This document shows, one piece after another, positions 34,041 through 43,712 of a DNA stretch of 64,000 bases; the first letter of the stretch is position 1; each line of letters starts with the position of its first letter. Source of the DNA: Catonella sp963545085 (GTDB lineage: Bacteria; Bacillota; Clostridia; Lachnospirales; Lachnospiraceae). A program made the position numbers and the translations under genes. The stretch lies in NCBI GenBank assembly GCA_963545085.1, contig CAUUHV010000004.1:1-64000 (forward strand). Reading direction: 5' to 3'. The notes beneath the pieces were generated by a model. The model saw only the letters and a program-made list of their open reading frames with translations, did no database searches and was not told the origin of the DNA.

Positions 34041-34133
34041 GACCTGTAAAATCACCTGAATAACGCAGTATTACCGCGTTTTGGATACTTCAACAATATA
34101 GTTTAGGTGACTTCTGTTCGTATTTGATAGGTC
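34041..34133 (+). ncRNA. Candidate structured RNA, three nested helices
   Basis: GACCTGT (34041-34047) pairs at all seven positions with ATAGGTC (34127-34133). TCACCTGAA (34052-34060) pairs at nine positions with TTTAGGTGA (34102-34110). AACGC (34062-34066) pairs with GCGTT (34076-34080). Together they form a nested stem about 93 bases long. I do not recognise a known riboswitch or small RNA. It lies between the TM2 terminator and uvrB, with TATTAT upstream as a weak promoter. No T-run is near its end, so it may belong to a uvrB leader. Confidence 0.35.
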
Positions 34134-34243
34134 TTGTGTAATTTGATGAAGTTTTTAGATAACGCATGATTACGAGTTTCAGGCGAATTGCACATAGTGC
34201 AGCTCGCGGCAAGGAAGTTTGCCTTACGGCACCGCTTGCGAGC

Positions 34244-34272
34244 GAAGTATATGCTTGCGCACACTTTATAAT
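34244..34272 (+). promoter_or_regulatory. uvrB -10 box with a possible LexA operator
   Basis: A perfect TATAAT (34267-34272) lies 22 bases before the uvrB GTG. Just upstream GAAGTATATGCTTG (34244-34257) is a degenerate palindrome centred on ATAT, at the place where a -35 should be. It loosely resembles GAAC-ATAT-GTTC LexA boxes. uvrB is a known SOS gene, which makes LexA control reasonable but unproven. Confidence 0.35.
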
Positions 34273-34294
34273 ATGACTTTTAGGAGAATTTTAA

Positions 34295-36286
34295 GTGGAT
34301 AAATTTGTTTTGCACAGCGAATATGCCCCTACGGGTGACCAACCGCAGGCTATAAAAGAGCTTGTTAAGGGCTTCAAGGAAGGGAACGGATTCCAGACCC
34401 TGCTTGGGGTTACGGGTTCGGGCAAGACCTTTACGATGGCTAATGTGATAGCGGAGCTTAATCTGCCTACCCTTGTTATATCGCACAATAAAACCTTGGC
34501 GGCTCAGCTCTACGGTGAGTTCAAAGAATTCTTCCCTGAGAACGCGGTGGAATACTTTGTGTCGTATTACGATTATTATCAGCCGGAGGCGTATGTGCCG
34601 TCGAGCGATACCTATATAGAAAAAGATTCGGCTATAAATGATGAGATAGATAAACTGAGACATTCGGCGACGGCGGCACTTACAGAAAGGAAGGATGTAG
34701 TCGTTGTTTCGAGTGTGAGCTGCATATACGGACTCGGAGATCCTATTGACTATCAGGAAATGACTCTTTCCGTAAGACCGGGGCAGATAAAAGATATGGA
34801 GGAAGTGGTAAGAAAGCTTGTGGATATCCAGTATTTAAGAAATGATATGGATTTTAAACGAGGCACTTTCAGACTTAGAGGAGATGTACTTGAGATTTTT
34901 CCTGTTTCTTCCGCGGATAAGGCTGTAAGAATAGAATTTTTCGGAGATGAAATAGACAGGATAACCGAAATAGATGTGCTTACGGGTGAGATACTGGCTT
35001 CTCTTTCTCATACGGTTATTTTTCCTGCATCACATTATGTGGTTGCGCCCGACAAGATGGAGAACGCGCTTAAAAATCTTGAGGCGGAACTGAAGGAAAG
35101 GGTGAGATTTTTTAAGAGCGAGGATAAATTGCTTGAAGCTCAGAGAATTGCGGAACGCACCAATTTTGATATAGAAATGATGAGAGAGACGGGGTTTTGC
35201 TCGGGTATAGAGAATTATTCAGGTCCCCTTTCAGGGCGCCCGTCAGGCAGTATGCCTTATACACTTATTGATTATTTCCCTGATGAATTTTTGATAATAG
35301 TCGATGAGTCGCATATTACAATACCGCAGATAGGAGGAATGTACGCAGGCGACCGTTCAAGAAAATCGACACTTGTTGATTTCGGATTCAGGCTTCCTTC
35401 CGCGCTTGACAACAGACCGTTAAGTTTTAATGAATTTGAGAATAAGATAGACCGGATGCTTTTTGTATCGGCAACACCGTCAGATTATGAGGAAAAACAC
35501 GAAGTTTTCAGGGCGGAGCAAATCATAAGACCTACGGGACTTGTGGATCCGAAGATAACTGTTAAACCTACTGCGGGGCAGATAGACGATTTGCTTTCGG
35601 AGATTAAGAAAGAGACAGAAAATAAAAATAAAGTGCTTGTTACAACACTTACTAAAAAAATGGCGGAAGACTTGACCGACTATATGAGGGAAGCGGGGAT
35701 AAGGGTAAGGTATCTTCATTCCGATATAGATACCCTGGAACGCTCGGAAATCATAAGGGATATGCGTCTTGATGTGTTCGATGTACTTGTCGGTATAAAT
35801 CTTTTGCGAGAAGGTCTTGATATACCGGAGATAACTCTTGTGGCAATTCTTGACGCCGATAAGGAGGGTTTCCTGCGTTCGGAAACTTCGCTCATACAGA
35901 CTGTGGGCAGGGCGGCGAGAAATGCGGACGGTCATGTGATAATGTATGCAGATACCATAACAGGCTCTATGAAAAGAGCGATAGAGGAAACGGAAAGAAG
36001 ACGAGCCATACAGATGAAATATAATGAGGAGCACGGGATAGTTCCTCAGACCATAAGAAAGAAGGTAAGAGATTTAATAAGCATTTCAAAGAAGGTTGAG
36101 GCGGATACCGGAAAACTCGTAAAAGATGCGGAGTCTATGGATGCTGAAGAATTAAGAGTGCTTATAAAGGAGCTTACGAAGAAGATGAGTCTTGCGGCTG
36201 CGGAGCTTAATTTTGAAAAGGCTGCAGAGCTTAGAGATGAGGTTTTGGAGCTTAAAAAATATCTTGTGGACATAACGGCGATGTAG
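34295..36286 (+). CDS. uvrB: Excinuclease ABC subunit B
   Basis: UvrB verifies DNA damage delivered by UvrA and recruits UvrC in nucleotide excision repair. The 663-residue protein starts at GTG after TAGGAGAATTTTAA (MDKFVLHSEYAPTGDQPQAI). It has Walker A GVTGSGKTFTMANV near 39-52, the beta-hairpin region YYDYYQPEAYVPSSDTYIEKD near 91-111, DESH near 335, helicase motif V/VI (VGINLLREGLDIPE, QTVGRAARNADG) and the C-terminal UVR domain (LTKKMSLAAAELNFEKAAELRD) that binds UvrC. uvrA follows after 64 bases. Confidence 0.98.
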   Translation: MDKFVLHSEYAPTGDQPQAIKELVKGFKEGNGFQTLLGVTGSGKTFTMANVIAELNLPTLVISHNKTLAAQLYGEFKEFFPENAVEYFVSYYDYYQPEAYVPSSDTYIEKDSAINDEIDKLRHSATAALTERKDVVVVSSVSCIYGLGDPIDYQEMTLSVRPGQIKDMEEVVRKLVDIQYLRNDMDFKRGTFRLRGDVLEIFPVSSADKAVRIEFFGDEIDRITEIDVLTGEILASLSHTVIFPASHYVVAPDKMENALKNLEAELKERVRFFKSEDKLLEAQRIAERTNFDIEMMRETGFCSGIENYSGPLSGRPSGSMPYTLIDYFPDEFLIIVDESHITIPQIGGMYAGDRSRKSTLVDFGFRLPSALDNRPLSFNEFENKIDRMLFVSATPSDYEEKHEVFRAEQIIRPTGLVDPKITVKPTAGQIDDLLSEIKKETENKNKVLVTTLTKKMAEDLTDYMREAGIRVRYLHSDIDTLERSEIIRDMRLDVFDVLVGINLLREGLDIPEITLVAILDADKEGFLRSETSLIQTVGRAARNADGHVIMYADTITGSMKRAIEETERRRAIQMKYNEEHGIVPQTIRKKVRDLISISKKVEADTGKLVKDAESMDAEELRVLIKELTKKMSLAAAELNFEKAAELRDEVLELKKYLVDITAM

Positions 36287-36350
36287 TTCAAATTATTCAT
36301 GAAATATTGAATAATCCGGGTTTAAGATAATTAAATGAAGGAAAAACAAA

Positions 36351-39233
36351 ATGGCTGACAAAAAGATTTCAGGGAAAAATTTCATAAGGATAAGAGGTGC
36401 TAAGGAGCACAATTTAAAAGGGATAAGCATAGATATTCCAAGGGATAAATTCGTGGTTTTAACGGGGCTTTCAGGCTCGGGGAAATCTTCGCTCGCATTC
36501 GACACCATTTACGCCGAGGGACAAAGGCGCTATATGGAGTCGCTATCATCTTACGCAAGACAGTTTTTGGGGCAGATGGAAAAACCGAGGGTTGAGAGTA
36601 TAGAGGGGCTTTCTCCGGCAATTTCCATAGATCAGAAGTCCACGAACAGAAACCCGAGGTCAACAGTCGGGACAGTTACGGAAATATATGATTATTTAAG
36701 ACTTTTGTATGCCAGAGTGGGCATTCCTCACTGTCCTAACTGCGGGAAAGAGATTCATAAGCAAACAGTTGACCAGATGACCGACGAGATTTTGAAGCTG
36801 CCGGAGCGCACTAAAATACAGCTTCTTGCGCCGATAGTAAGGGGCAGAAAAGGTGAGCATACAAAGGTACTTGAAAGCGCGAAAAAGAACGGTTATGTAA
36901 GGGTTATGATAGATGGAGAGCTGAGGGAGCTTTCCGAGGAAATCAAGCTTGAAAAAACGAAGAAACATAATATAGAAATAGTTATTGATCGTCTGATAGT
37001 GAAAGAAGGTATAGAAAAAAGGCTGACGGATTCCATAGAAACTGTCATGAAGCTTTCGGACGGTCTGCTTTTTGTGGAAGTGGACAGAGGGGAGCGTTTA
37101 AGTTTTTCCTCAAGCTTTTCCTGTCCGGACTGCGGAATAAGCCTTGAGGAGCTTGAACCCCGTACCTTTTCTTTTAACAATCCTTTCGGTGCCTGCCCTG
37201 AATGCTTCGGACTCGGCTATAAAATGGAATTTGATTCTGAGCTTATGATACCGGACAGGACAAAAAGTCTTTCGGACGGAGCTATTGTTGTAATGGGATG
37301 GCAGTCATCCGCGCAAAAAGGCAGCTTTACAAGAAGCACTCTCGAAGCTCTTGCGAAGGAATATAAATTTGACCTAAAAACTCCTTTTAACGAGCTTCCC
37401 GCCGAAATACAGGATATGTTACTTCACGGAACCGGCGGAAGAGTTGTTAAGGTTCATTACAAGGGGCAAAGAGGCGAGGGAGTGTATGATGTTCCTTTTG
37501 AGGGACTTATTAAAAATGTGGAAAGAAGGTACAGGGAAACCTTTTCCGAAGCCTCAAAACAGGAATATGAGAGCTTTATGAGAACAACTCCGTGCAAGGC
37601 GTGCGGCGGAAAAAGGCTTAAACCTACGGCACTTGCAGTGACTGTAGGGAATAAAAATATTTCCTCCGTTACGGAGATGTCTATTATAGATATTAAAAAA
37701 TTCTTCGAAAGTGTTGAAATGACACAGACGCAAAGAAAAATAGGAGATATGATATTAAGAGAGATAAGGGCAAGACTTGATTTTTTAAATGATGTGGGAC
37801 TTGATTACCTTACTCTTTCGAGGGCCACGGGTACGCTTTCAGGCGGAGAAGCGCAGCGCATAAGACTTGCCACACAAATAGGCTCAGGTCTTGTGGGAGT
37901 GGCTTATATCCTCGATGAGCCGAGTATAGGACTTCATCAGAGAGATAACGATAAGCTCCTTGCTTCCCTTAAAAATTTAAGAGATATAGGAAACACCCTC
38001 ATTGTGGTGGAGCATGATGAAGACACTATGCGGGAAGCGGATTATATAGTGGATATAGGTCCGGGAGCGGGTGAAAGGGGCGGCGAGATTGTAGTCGCCG
38101 GCGATATAAACGACATTATGAAGTGTAAGGAATCTCTTACAGGAGCTTATCTTTCAGGCAGACTCCAGATTCCGGTTCCGAGTGAAAGAAGAAAGTCCGA
38201 GAATTTTATAGAGGTAAGGGGAGCGAGGGAAAATAATCTTAAGAACATAAATGTAAAATTCCCGCTCGGTGTAATGACGGTAGTTACAGGGGTTTCGGGT
38301 TCGGGGAAAAGCTCTCTTGTAAATGAGATTTTATATAAAAGTCTTGCAAAAAAATTAAATAAGGCAAGAACAGTACCGGGCAATCACGATGAGATAATCG
38401 GAGTAGAACAGCTTGATAAAATAATAGATATAGACCAGTCGCCTATAGGAAGAACACCGCGCTCCAACCCCGCTACCTATACGGGTGTATTCGACCTGAT
38501 AAGAGATTTGTTTGCAGCCACACAGGACGCTAAGGCAAGGGGGTACAGCAAAGGTCGTTTCAGTTTCAATGTAAAGGGAGGAAGGTGCGAAGCCTGCTCG
38601 GGTGACGGGATTGTAAAAATAGAGATGAACTTTCTGCCTGATGTCTATGTGCCTTGTGAGGTCTGCGAAGGAAAACGCTATAACAGAGAAACTCTCGAAG
38701 TGAGGTACAAAGGAAAGACTATTTTTGACGTGCTTAATATGACTGTTGACGAAGCTCTCGGATTTTTTGAAAATATACCTGCCATAAGAAGAAAAATAGA
38801 AACCTTAAGCGAGGTCGGACTCGGATACATAAGGCTCGGGCAGCCGTCTACGGAGCTTTCGGGCGGAGAGGCGCAGCGGATTAAGCTTGCGACGGAGCTT
38901 AGTAAAAGGAGTACCGGAAAAACGATTTATGTGCTTGATGAGCCTACAACGGGACTTCATTTTGCAGATGTGCATAAGCTTATAAATATTTTAAGAAAGC
39001 TTTCGGAAGGCGGAAATACGGTAATTACGATAGAGCACAATTTGGACGTAATAAAAACCGCGGATTATATTATCGACATAGGTCCCGAGGGCGGTGAAAG
39101 AGGCGGTACGGTTATTGCTGAAGGAACTCCGGAGGAAATATCGGAAAATAAAAAGTCATATACAGGAATATATATAAAAAAGATGCTTGACAGAGACAGG
39201 GAATGGGCGGTAAAAAGAGGAAGGAAAAATTAA
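36351..39233 (+). CDS. uvrA: Excinuclease ABC subunit A
   Basis: UvrA is the DNA-damage sensor ATPase of nucleotide excision repair. The 960-residue length is standard. There are two ABC ATPase modules: Walker A GLSGSGKSSLAFDT near residue 38 and GVSGSGKSSLVNE near 645, and signatures LSGGEAQRIRLA and LSGGEAQRIKLA. Zinc fingers use CPNCGKE, CPDCG ... CPECF and CEACSGDG ... CEVCEGKRY. It is class I UvrA, cotranscribed with uvrB. Confidence 0.98.
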   Translation: MADKKISGKNFIRIRGAKEHNLKGISIDIPRDKFVVLTGLSGSGKSSLAFDTIYAEGQRRYMESLSSYARQFLGQMEKPRVESIEGLSPAISIDQKSTNRNPRSTVGTVTEIYDYLRLLYARVGIPHCPNCGKEIHKQTVDQMTDEILKLPERTKIQLLAPIVRGRKGEHTKVLESAKKNGYVRVMIDGELRELSEEIKLEKTKKHNIEIVIDRLIVKEGIEKRLTDSIETVMKLSDGLLFVEVDRGERLSFSSSFSCPDCGISLEELEPRTFSFNNPFGACPECFGLGYKMEFDSELMIPDRTKSLSDGAIVVMGWQSSAQKGSFTRSTLEALAKEYKFDLKTPFNELPAEIQDMLLHGTGGRVVKVHYKGQRGEGVYDVPFEGLIKNVERRYRETFSEASKQEYESFMRTTPCKACGGKRLKPTALAVTVGNKNISSVTEMSIIDIKKFFESVEMTQTQRKIGDMILREIRARLDFLNDVGLDYLTLSRATGTLSGGEAQRIRLATQIGSGLVGVAYILDEPSIGLHQRDNDKLLASLKNLRDIGNTLIVVEHDEDTMREADYIVDIGPGAGERGGEIVVAGDINDIMKCKESLTGAYLSGRLQIPVPSERRKSENFIEVRGARENNLKNINVKFPLGVMTVVTGVSGSGKSSLVNEILYKSLAKKLNKARTVPGNHDEIIGVEQLDKIIDIDQSPIGRTPRSNPATYTGVFDLIRDLFAATQDAKARGYSKGRFSFNVKGGRCEACSGDGIVKIEMNFLPDVYVPCEVCEGKRYNRETLEVRYKGKTIFDVLNMTVDEALGFFENIPAIRRKIETLSEVGLGYIRLGQPSTELSGGEAQRIKLATELSKRSTGKTIYVLDEPTTGLHFADVHKLINILRKLSEGGNTVITIEHNLDVIKTADYIIDIGPEGGERGGTVIAEGTPEEISENKKSYTGIYIKKMLDRDREWAVKRGRKN

Positions 39234-39272
39234 AGGCTTATGAGCAAGATTTAAGTCAAGGAGCAAAAGCAA

Positions 39273-39623
39273 ATGAAATATGTAAGACAATTTATGATAA
39301 TAATGGCTGTGACCTGTGCAGGAGAATTTATTAAATTTCTCCTGCCCGTTCCCGTTCCGGCAAGTATATACGGACTATGTATAATGCTTATACTGTTAAT
39401 TTCAGGAGTGTTGAAAGTCGAGCAGGTGGAGGAAGCTTCCAATTTTCTTATAGAAATAATGCCGCTTATGTTTATACCGGCTTCGGTAGGGCTTCTTGAA
39501 GCGTGGGGAGCTTTAAGCGGAATGTTACTTCCGGTAATTGTGATAACCTGTGTTTCTACCGTCGCAGTAATAGCGATTTCGGGCAAAACTACGGAATTTA
39601 TGTTAAAGAGGAAGAAAAAATGA
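39273..39623 (+). CDS. lrgA: CidA/LrgA family holin-like protein
   Basis: A 116-residue membrane protein with four hydrophobic segments. The family block CAGEFIKFLLPVPVPASIYGL (about residues 13-33) and the MPLMFIPASVGLLEAW stretch (about 66-81) are LrgA/CidA hallmarks. These proteins act with LrgB in murein hydrolase control or, in some bacteria, in pyruvate and other small-acid transport. Its TGA overlaps the next ATG (ATGA), so the two are translationally coupled. CidA and LrgA cannot be told apart here. Confidence 0.9.
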   Translation: MKYVRQFMIIMAVTCAGEFIKFLLPVPVPASIYGLCIMLILLISGVLKVEQVEEASNFLIEIMPLMFIPASVGLLEAWGALSGMLLPVIVITCVSTVAVIAISGKTTEFMLKRKKK

Positions 39624-40318
39624 ATTTAATATCGCTTATAGAAAGCTCCGCCGCGTTCGGAGTCGTAGTCAGTATAATAGGTTATGAAATAGGCTCCGTA
39701 TTAAAAAGAAAATTTAAATATGCCGTACTCAATCCGCTTTTAATATCCATAGTTTTTGTAATATGCCTGCTGTCGGTTTTGAATATGAAGTATGACAGCT
39801 ATTACGAGAGCGCAAAGTATTTAAGCTATCTGCTTACACCGGCGACTGTTTGTCTTGCCGTTCCTTTATACAAGCAGCTTACGCTTTTAAAGAAAAATTT
39901 GGTGGCGATTTTAGTCGGTATAACATCGGGAGTTTTAGCCAATCTTATCTGTATATTTTTACTTTCGCTTCTTTTTAAGTTAAATCATAAGGAATACGTT
40001 ACTCTGCTTCCGAAATCAATAACTACGGCTATAGGAATGGGAGTTTCGGAAGAATTCGGCGGATATGCGGCAATCACGGTCGCGGCTATAATTTTCACCG
40101 GAATTTTCGGAAATATAGCTGCTGTAGGAATTTGCAAAGTTGTGAGGGTGATAGACCCGATTGCAAAGGGTGTGGCGATAGGTACGGCTTCACATGCGAT
40201 AGGAACGGTGAAAGCTATGGAGCTCGGAGAAGTGGAAGGAGCTATGAGCAGCCTTTCGATTGTGGTATGCGGAATTATAACCCTTGTGGGAGTCTCCGTA
40301 TTTGCAGGACTGATATAA
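39620..40318 (+). CDS. lrgB: LrgB/CidB family membrane protein
   Basis: A 232-residue multi-pass membrane protein with the LrgB signature LLPKSITTAIGMGVSEEFGG near the middle and the GTASHAIGTVKAMELGEVEGAMSSL block near the C-terminus. I use the ATG at 39620-39622, which overlaps the lrgA stop; a longer in-frame start would run through lrgA. It pairs with LrgA in a membrane complex. Pyruvate uptake and holin/antiholin roles are both known for the family. nifJ elsewhere in the window makes the pyruvate link attractive, but this is inference. Confidence 0.93.
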   Translation: MNLISLIESSAAFGVVVSIIGYEIGSVLKRKFKYAVLNPLLISIVFVICLLSVLNMKYDSYYESAKYLSYLLTPATVCLAVPLYKQLTLLKKNLVAILVGITSGVLANLICIFLLSLLFKLNHKEYVTLLPKSITTAIGMGVSEEFGGYAAITVAAIIFTGIFGNIAAVGICKVVRVIDPIAKGVAIGTASHAIGTVKAMELGEVEGAMSSLSIVVCGIITLVGVSVFAGLI

Positions 40319-40331
40319 AATCAAATATAAT

Positions 40332-40369
40332 CCCCCGATTATTTATAAAACGTTGTGAATAATCGGGGG
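40332..40369 (+). terminator. Hairpin terminator after lrgB
   Basis: CCCCCGATTATT pairs perfectly with AATAATCGGGGG around a 14-base loop, 14 bases past the lrgB stop. The trailing T-run is weak (TAAATTCTTG). Confidence 0.65.
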
Positions 40370-40459
40370 TAAATTCTTGTGTTTTTATAATGAGGTTTAT
40401 AATTCGCAATTTTAAGCAATATTTATAAAAATGATTAAAAAGTCTGATTATAAAAACAG

Positions 40460-40487
40460 TTGCGGCACAAATAAAATTTGGTATAAT
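40460..40487 (+). promoter_or_regulatory. Promoter of the 40536 operon
   Basis: TTGCGG and TATAAT lie 16 bases apart, about 50 bases before the ATG. Confidence 0.55.
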
Positions 40488-40535
40488 ACATAAAAGAAAA
40501 GCGAATGAAAAAGAGAGGGAAAAAGGAGACGGGAG

Positions 40536-41972
40536 ATGGTGAGAAAACGGTGTAAAGAGTGGGGGGAGCTGTTATTTTTTACTGTATCGGTTCTTATGCT
40601 TTCGTTTACTTTGATAAGCTGCGCAGGCTCCGCGAAAAAGAGCGAGCCTGTTGTTATTACGCTGTGGCATGTGTACGGCGGTCAGGTGGATTCTCCGCTA
40701 AATAAGATAATAGAACGCTTTAACGACACATACGGTAAGGAACAGGGCATTTATGTGCAGGTTACAAGCGTGTCAAATACCAACACCATTCATGAAGCGG
40801 TACTTGCGGCGGGAAGAAAAGAGCCGGGAGCGGCGGAGCTTCCGGACATTTTTGTTTCATATCCGAAAACGGTGCTTTCGCTGCCGGACCCGAACATTTT
40901 AGTGGATTACAGAGACTATTTTAACGATGAGGAGCTCGACAGATATTTTCCTGAATTTATTGAAGAGGGAATGATAAACGGCAAGCTTCTGGTTTTTCCG
41001 GTTGCTAAATCCACAGAGATTATGTTTATAAACAAGACCCTTTTTGACCGTTTCGCCAAGGAAACGGGGGCAGATGAAAAGGAGCTTTCCACATGGGAAG
41101 GGCTCTTTAAAATGGCGGAAAAGTATACCGAGTGGACAGACGAAAAGACACCGGATATTCCGAATGACGGCAAAAGTTTTTTCGTTCATGACTATCACTT
41201 CAATTATTTTCAGGTAGGCTGTGAATCCCTCGGAGAACATTTTTTTACTGACGGCGATAAGGAAAGAAGCCTTGCGTTCGGACCTATATTTAAGAGAGCG
41301 TGGCTTCCTTATGCGAATGCGGCGCTTTCAGGCGGAGTGTGGCTTAGAGAAGGCTACGCTACGGAGCCTCTCCGTACAGGCGGCGCGATTGTGAGCATGG
41401 CGTCTTCCGCGAGCGTGTTGTATTATGAAGATATAGTCACCTACGAAGATAATACCTCGGAGCCGATTGAGGTGAAGGCATATCCGGCGCCTGTTTTTGA
41501 AGGCGGTGAAAAACTCGTTATGCAAAGGGGTGCAGGCTTTTGTGTAACGAAGTCGGTGCCGGAAAAAGAAAAAGCGGCTGCCGAGTTCCTGAAATGGCTT
41601 ACTGAGCCGAAAAATAATGTGGAATTTGTAACAACTACAGGATATATGCCCGTAACAAAAGAAGCATCCCGTTTACTTCCGGAGTTTGTAAAAAAGCTTG
41701 AAAGCTCAAAATACAGGAGTCTTTATGACGCGATAGCAAAGACTCAGGCGGAATATCGTTTCTATACGGCTCCTCAGCTGCCGGATTATCTTGACCTTGA
41801 AATGCGCTTTGAGAAGAATGCACGTCTGGAGCTTTCAAGGGCAAAGCAGGAGTATGAAGCCGTATTGGAAAAGCTTAAGTCGGAAAAGGATATTTCAGAC
41901 GAGGAAAAACAGAGAGAAAAAGAACGCTGTATGGAAGAAGCGTATAAAAATATAATCAGTATTATGAAGTGA
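40536..41972 (+). CDS. Extracellular solute-binding lipoprotein (family 1)
   Basis: A 478-residue binding lipoprotein: signal peptide of about 28 residues with lipobox LISC (Cys29), then a sugar-binding fold of the UgpB/MalE class (PVVITLWHVYGGQVDSPLNK near 38, GKLLVFPVAKSTEIMFINKTL near 149, QRGAGFCVTKSVPEKEKAAAEFLKWL near 330). The C-terminal 60 residues are unusually charged and coil-forming (RFEKNARLELSRAKQEYEAV...), an addition that transport binding proteins normally lack. No permease or ATPase gene follows. The next gene, 22 bases on, is a membrane LuxR-type regulator, so this lipoprotein may be a sensor rather than a transport part. Confidence 0.85.
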   Translation: MVRKRCKEWGELLFFTVSVLMLSFTLISCAGSAKKSEPVVITLWHVYGGQVDSPLNKIIERFNDTYGKEQGIYVQVTSVSNTNTIHEAVLAAGRKEPGAAELPDIFVSYPKTVLSLPDPNILVDYRDYFNDEELDRYFPEFIEEGMINGKLLVFPVAKSTEIMFINKTLFDRFAKETGADEKELSTWEGLFKMAEKYTEWTDEKTPDIPNDGKSFFVHDYHFNYFQVGCESLGEHFFTDGDKERSLAFGPIFKRAWLPYANAALSGGVWLREGYATEPLRTGGAIVSMASSASVLYYEDIVTYEDNTSEPIEVKAYPAPVFEGGEKLVMQRGAGFCVTKSVPEKEKAAAEFLKWLTEPKNNVEFVTTTGYMPVTKEASRLLPEFVKKLESSKYRSLYDAIAKTQAEYRFYTAPQLPDYLDLEMRFEKNARLELSRAKQEYEAVLEKLKSEKDISDEEKQREKERCMEEAYKNIISIMK

Positions 41973-41994
41973 ATCGTTGAAACGAGGGAAATGG

Positions 41995-43641
41995 ATGAGA
42001 AACGGAACGGGAAAAAAAACCGATATAGGTAAAATACTGTCCGTAAAGCAAATGATAAAAGGTTTGAAAGCGCAGAGCGGTTCGATGCGCAGAAAACTGT
42101 TACTTTATATGTGTTTTTTTGTTCTTGCGGGAAGCTGTATCCTGATAATTACGCTAATGGGAACGGGAGTTTTTAAAGAAAGCAGACGGAGCCTTGAGCA
42201 GAGCCTTACTTTGCAGCTGCAAAACAGTGAGAAGGATATAAGAGAGCTTATGGATTTTCAGGTCGGAAATACGATAAAGCTGTCCGAGCGTTTAAAGGCG
42301 GCGCTTGAGAATGATACTCTCACTTATCCGTACGATATTAAAGAGATTGAGAATAATTCCGAGAAAATTAAGAAGATGCAGCTGTCTATTTATCCGTTAA
42401 TCGAGAATACGCTGAATATTACCCGCGTGAGCGGTGTTTTTGCTATTTTTGATGCTACGGTTAATAAGGAGGCTCCGGGAGCGGAGCATTCGCGAACCGG
42501 AGTTTATCTCCGTGTGGCAAATGTGAGCAGTGGAAACGCACCGGAAAATGACATATTTCTGTTCAGGGGAAATCCCGAGGTTGCCATGCAAAACCATATT
42601 CAGCTTCACAACCGTTGGAATATGGAGTTTAATACAGAACAGATGGAGTGGTATAACACTCAGTTTGTCTCAAAAGATGAGGGAAAAGAATATCTTTGGA
42701 TTGACAGGCATAGTGTACGGGGAACATGGGAAAACGGAGTTTTTTTGAGTGTGCCGGTAACAGGGAGTACCGGAAACGGCTACGGGCTATGCGGGCTTGA
42801 AATCAGCAATCTTTTGTTCAGCCTCAGATACCCTGCCGTAGAGAGCAGATACGGAGAAATGATTACCGCCCTTGTGCCGATTGAAGGAGACAGTCTGCTT
42901 TTATCAAGCGGTCTGACAGGTCAGCAGGGAGACGCTTATCTGAACGGGGTCGAAGAATTCCATATTGAATACGGGAGCGGATTCAATATTTATAAAAGTG
43001 ACGGAAGAAATTATCTCGGAACGCACCGCAGCATAGAAGGCGCAAAGGATGATAAAGGAAGAACGTGGGCAATTGCCGTATTTCTTTCCTATGATGATTA
43101 CAAGGAACAGGTGGGAAGGCAAAGAGCAAAGGCTATTATTGCCCTGTCGGTATTTATACCTGTAATGCTTTTAGGCGCCTTTATTCTTTCACACCATTTT
43201 GTAAAGCCTATAGTACAAGGGCTTGAAGAACTTAAAAGCGAAGAATCAAGACAAAAAAGAAAGACTACATCAGGTATTTCGGAGATAGACGCGCTTGCGG
43301 AGTTTCTGGCGCTTAAGAATGATGAATATAGAAACGGAGGTAAAGCGGAGCCGACTTTGCCTCCGGATATAGAGGAGCTGTTTGATAATTTTATTGAGAA
43401 TTCAAAGAAGCTTACCGTATCCGAGCACAATATTCTGGATTACTATGTTAAGGGATATGAGATTGCGGAAATACCGGATCTGGCATGTATAAGCCTGAAT
43501 ACGGTAAGGAAGCATAACCGGAGCATTTATGAAAAGCTTAATGTCAAATCTAAGGATGAACTTCAGCTTTATACTGACTTATTGAAGCGTTGCGGAAGAA
43601 TCGGAGAACTCGAGCGACAAGTTGATATGCAAAATATGTAA
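41995..43641 (+). CDS. Membrane-bound LuxR-type regulator with an extracytoplasmic sensor
   Basis: A 548-residue protein with a membrane helix near residues 36-58 (LLLYMCFFVLAGSCILIITLMG), about 320 residues outside the cell with a Cache-like look, a second helix near 375-395 (IIALSVFIPVMLLGAFIL), a cytoplasmic linker, and a C-terminal LuxR/GerE helix-turn-helix (LTVSEHNILDYYVKGYEIAE ... ISLNTVRKHNRSIYEKL) near 465-520. No kinase or receiver domain is present, so the signal passes straight through the membrane to DNA binding. The ATG at 41995 follows GAGGGAAATGG; a TTG six codons earlier lacks a site. Its partner is the binding lipoprotein just upstream. Confidence 0.8.
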   Translation: MRNGTGKKTDIGKILSVKQMIKGLKAQSGSMRRKLLLYMCFFVLAGSCILIITLMGTGVFKESRRSLEQSLTLQLQNSEKDIRELMDFQVGNTIKLSERLKAALENDTLTYPYDIKEIENNSEKIKKMQLSIYPLIENTLNITRVSGVFAIFDATVNKEAPGAEHSRTGVYLRVANVSSGNAPENDIFLFRGNPEVAMQNHIQLHNRWNMEFNTEQMEWYNTQFVSKDEGKEYLWIDRHSVRGTWENGVFLSVPVTGSTGNGYGLCGLEISNLLFSLRYPAVESRYGEMITALVPIEGDSLLLSSGLTGQQGDAYLNGVEEFHIEYGSGFNIYKSDGRNYLGTHRSIEGAKDDKGRTWAIAVFLSYDDYKEQVGRQRAKAIIALSVFIPVMLLGAFILSHHFVKPIVQGLEELKSEESRQKRKTTSGISEIDALAEFLALKNDEYRNGGKAEPTLPPDIEELFDNFIENSKKLTVSEHNILDYYVKGYEIAEIPDLACISLNTVRKHNRSIYEKLNVKSKDELQLYTDLLKRCGRIGELERQVDMQNM

Positions 43642-43657
43642 ATTGATGTTTATACAA

Positions 43658-43712
43658 GAAAAAAGCTGCACTATAGTTGTGGAAAATACACAAAAATAGT
43701 GCGGCTTTTTTG
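43658..43712 (+). terminator. Terminator of the 40536-43641 operon
   Basis: AAAAAGCTGCACTAT pairs with ATAGTGCGGCTTTTT (one G-T) and ends in a T-run, 17 bases after the regulator gene stop. Confidence 0.8.
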
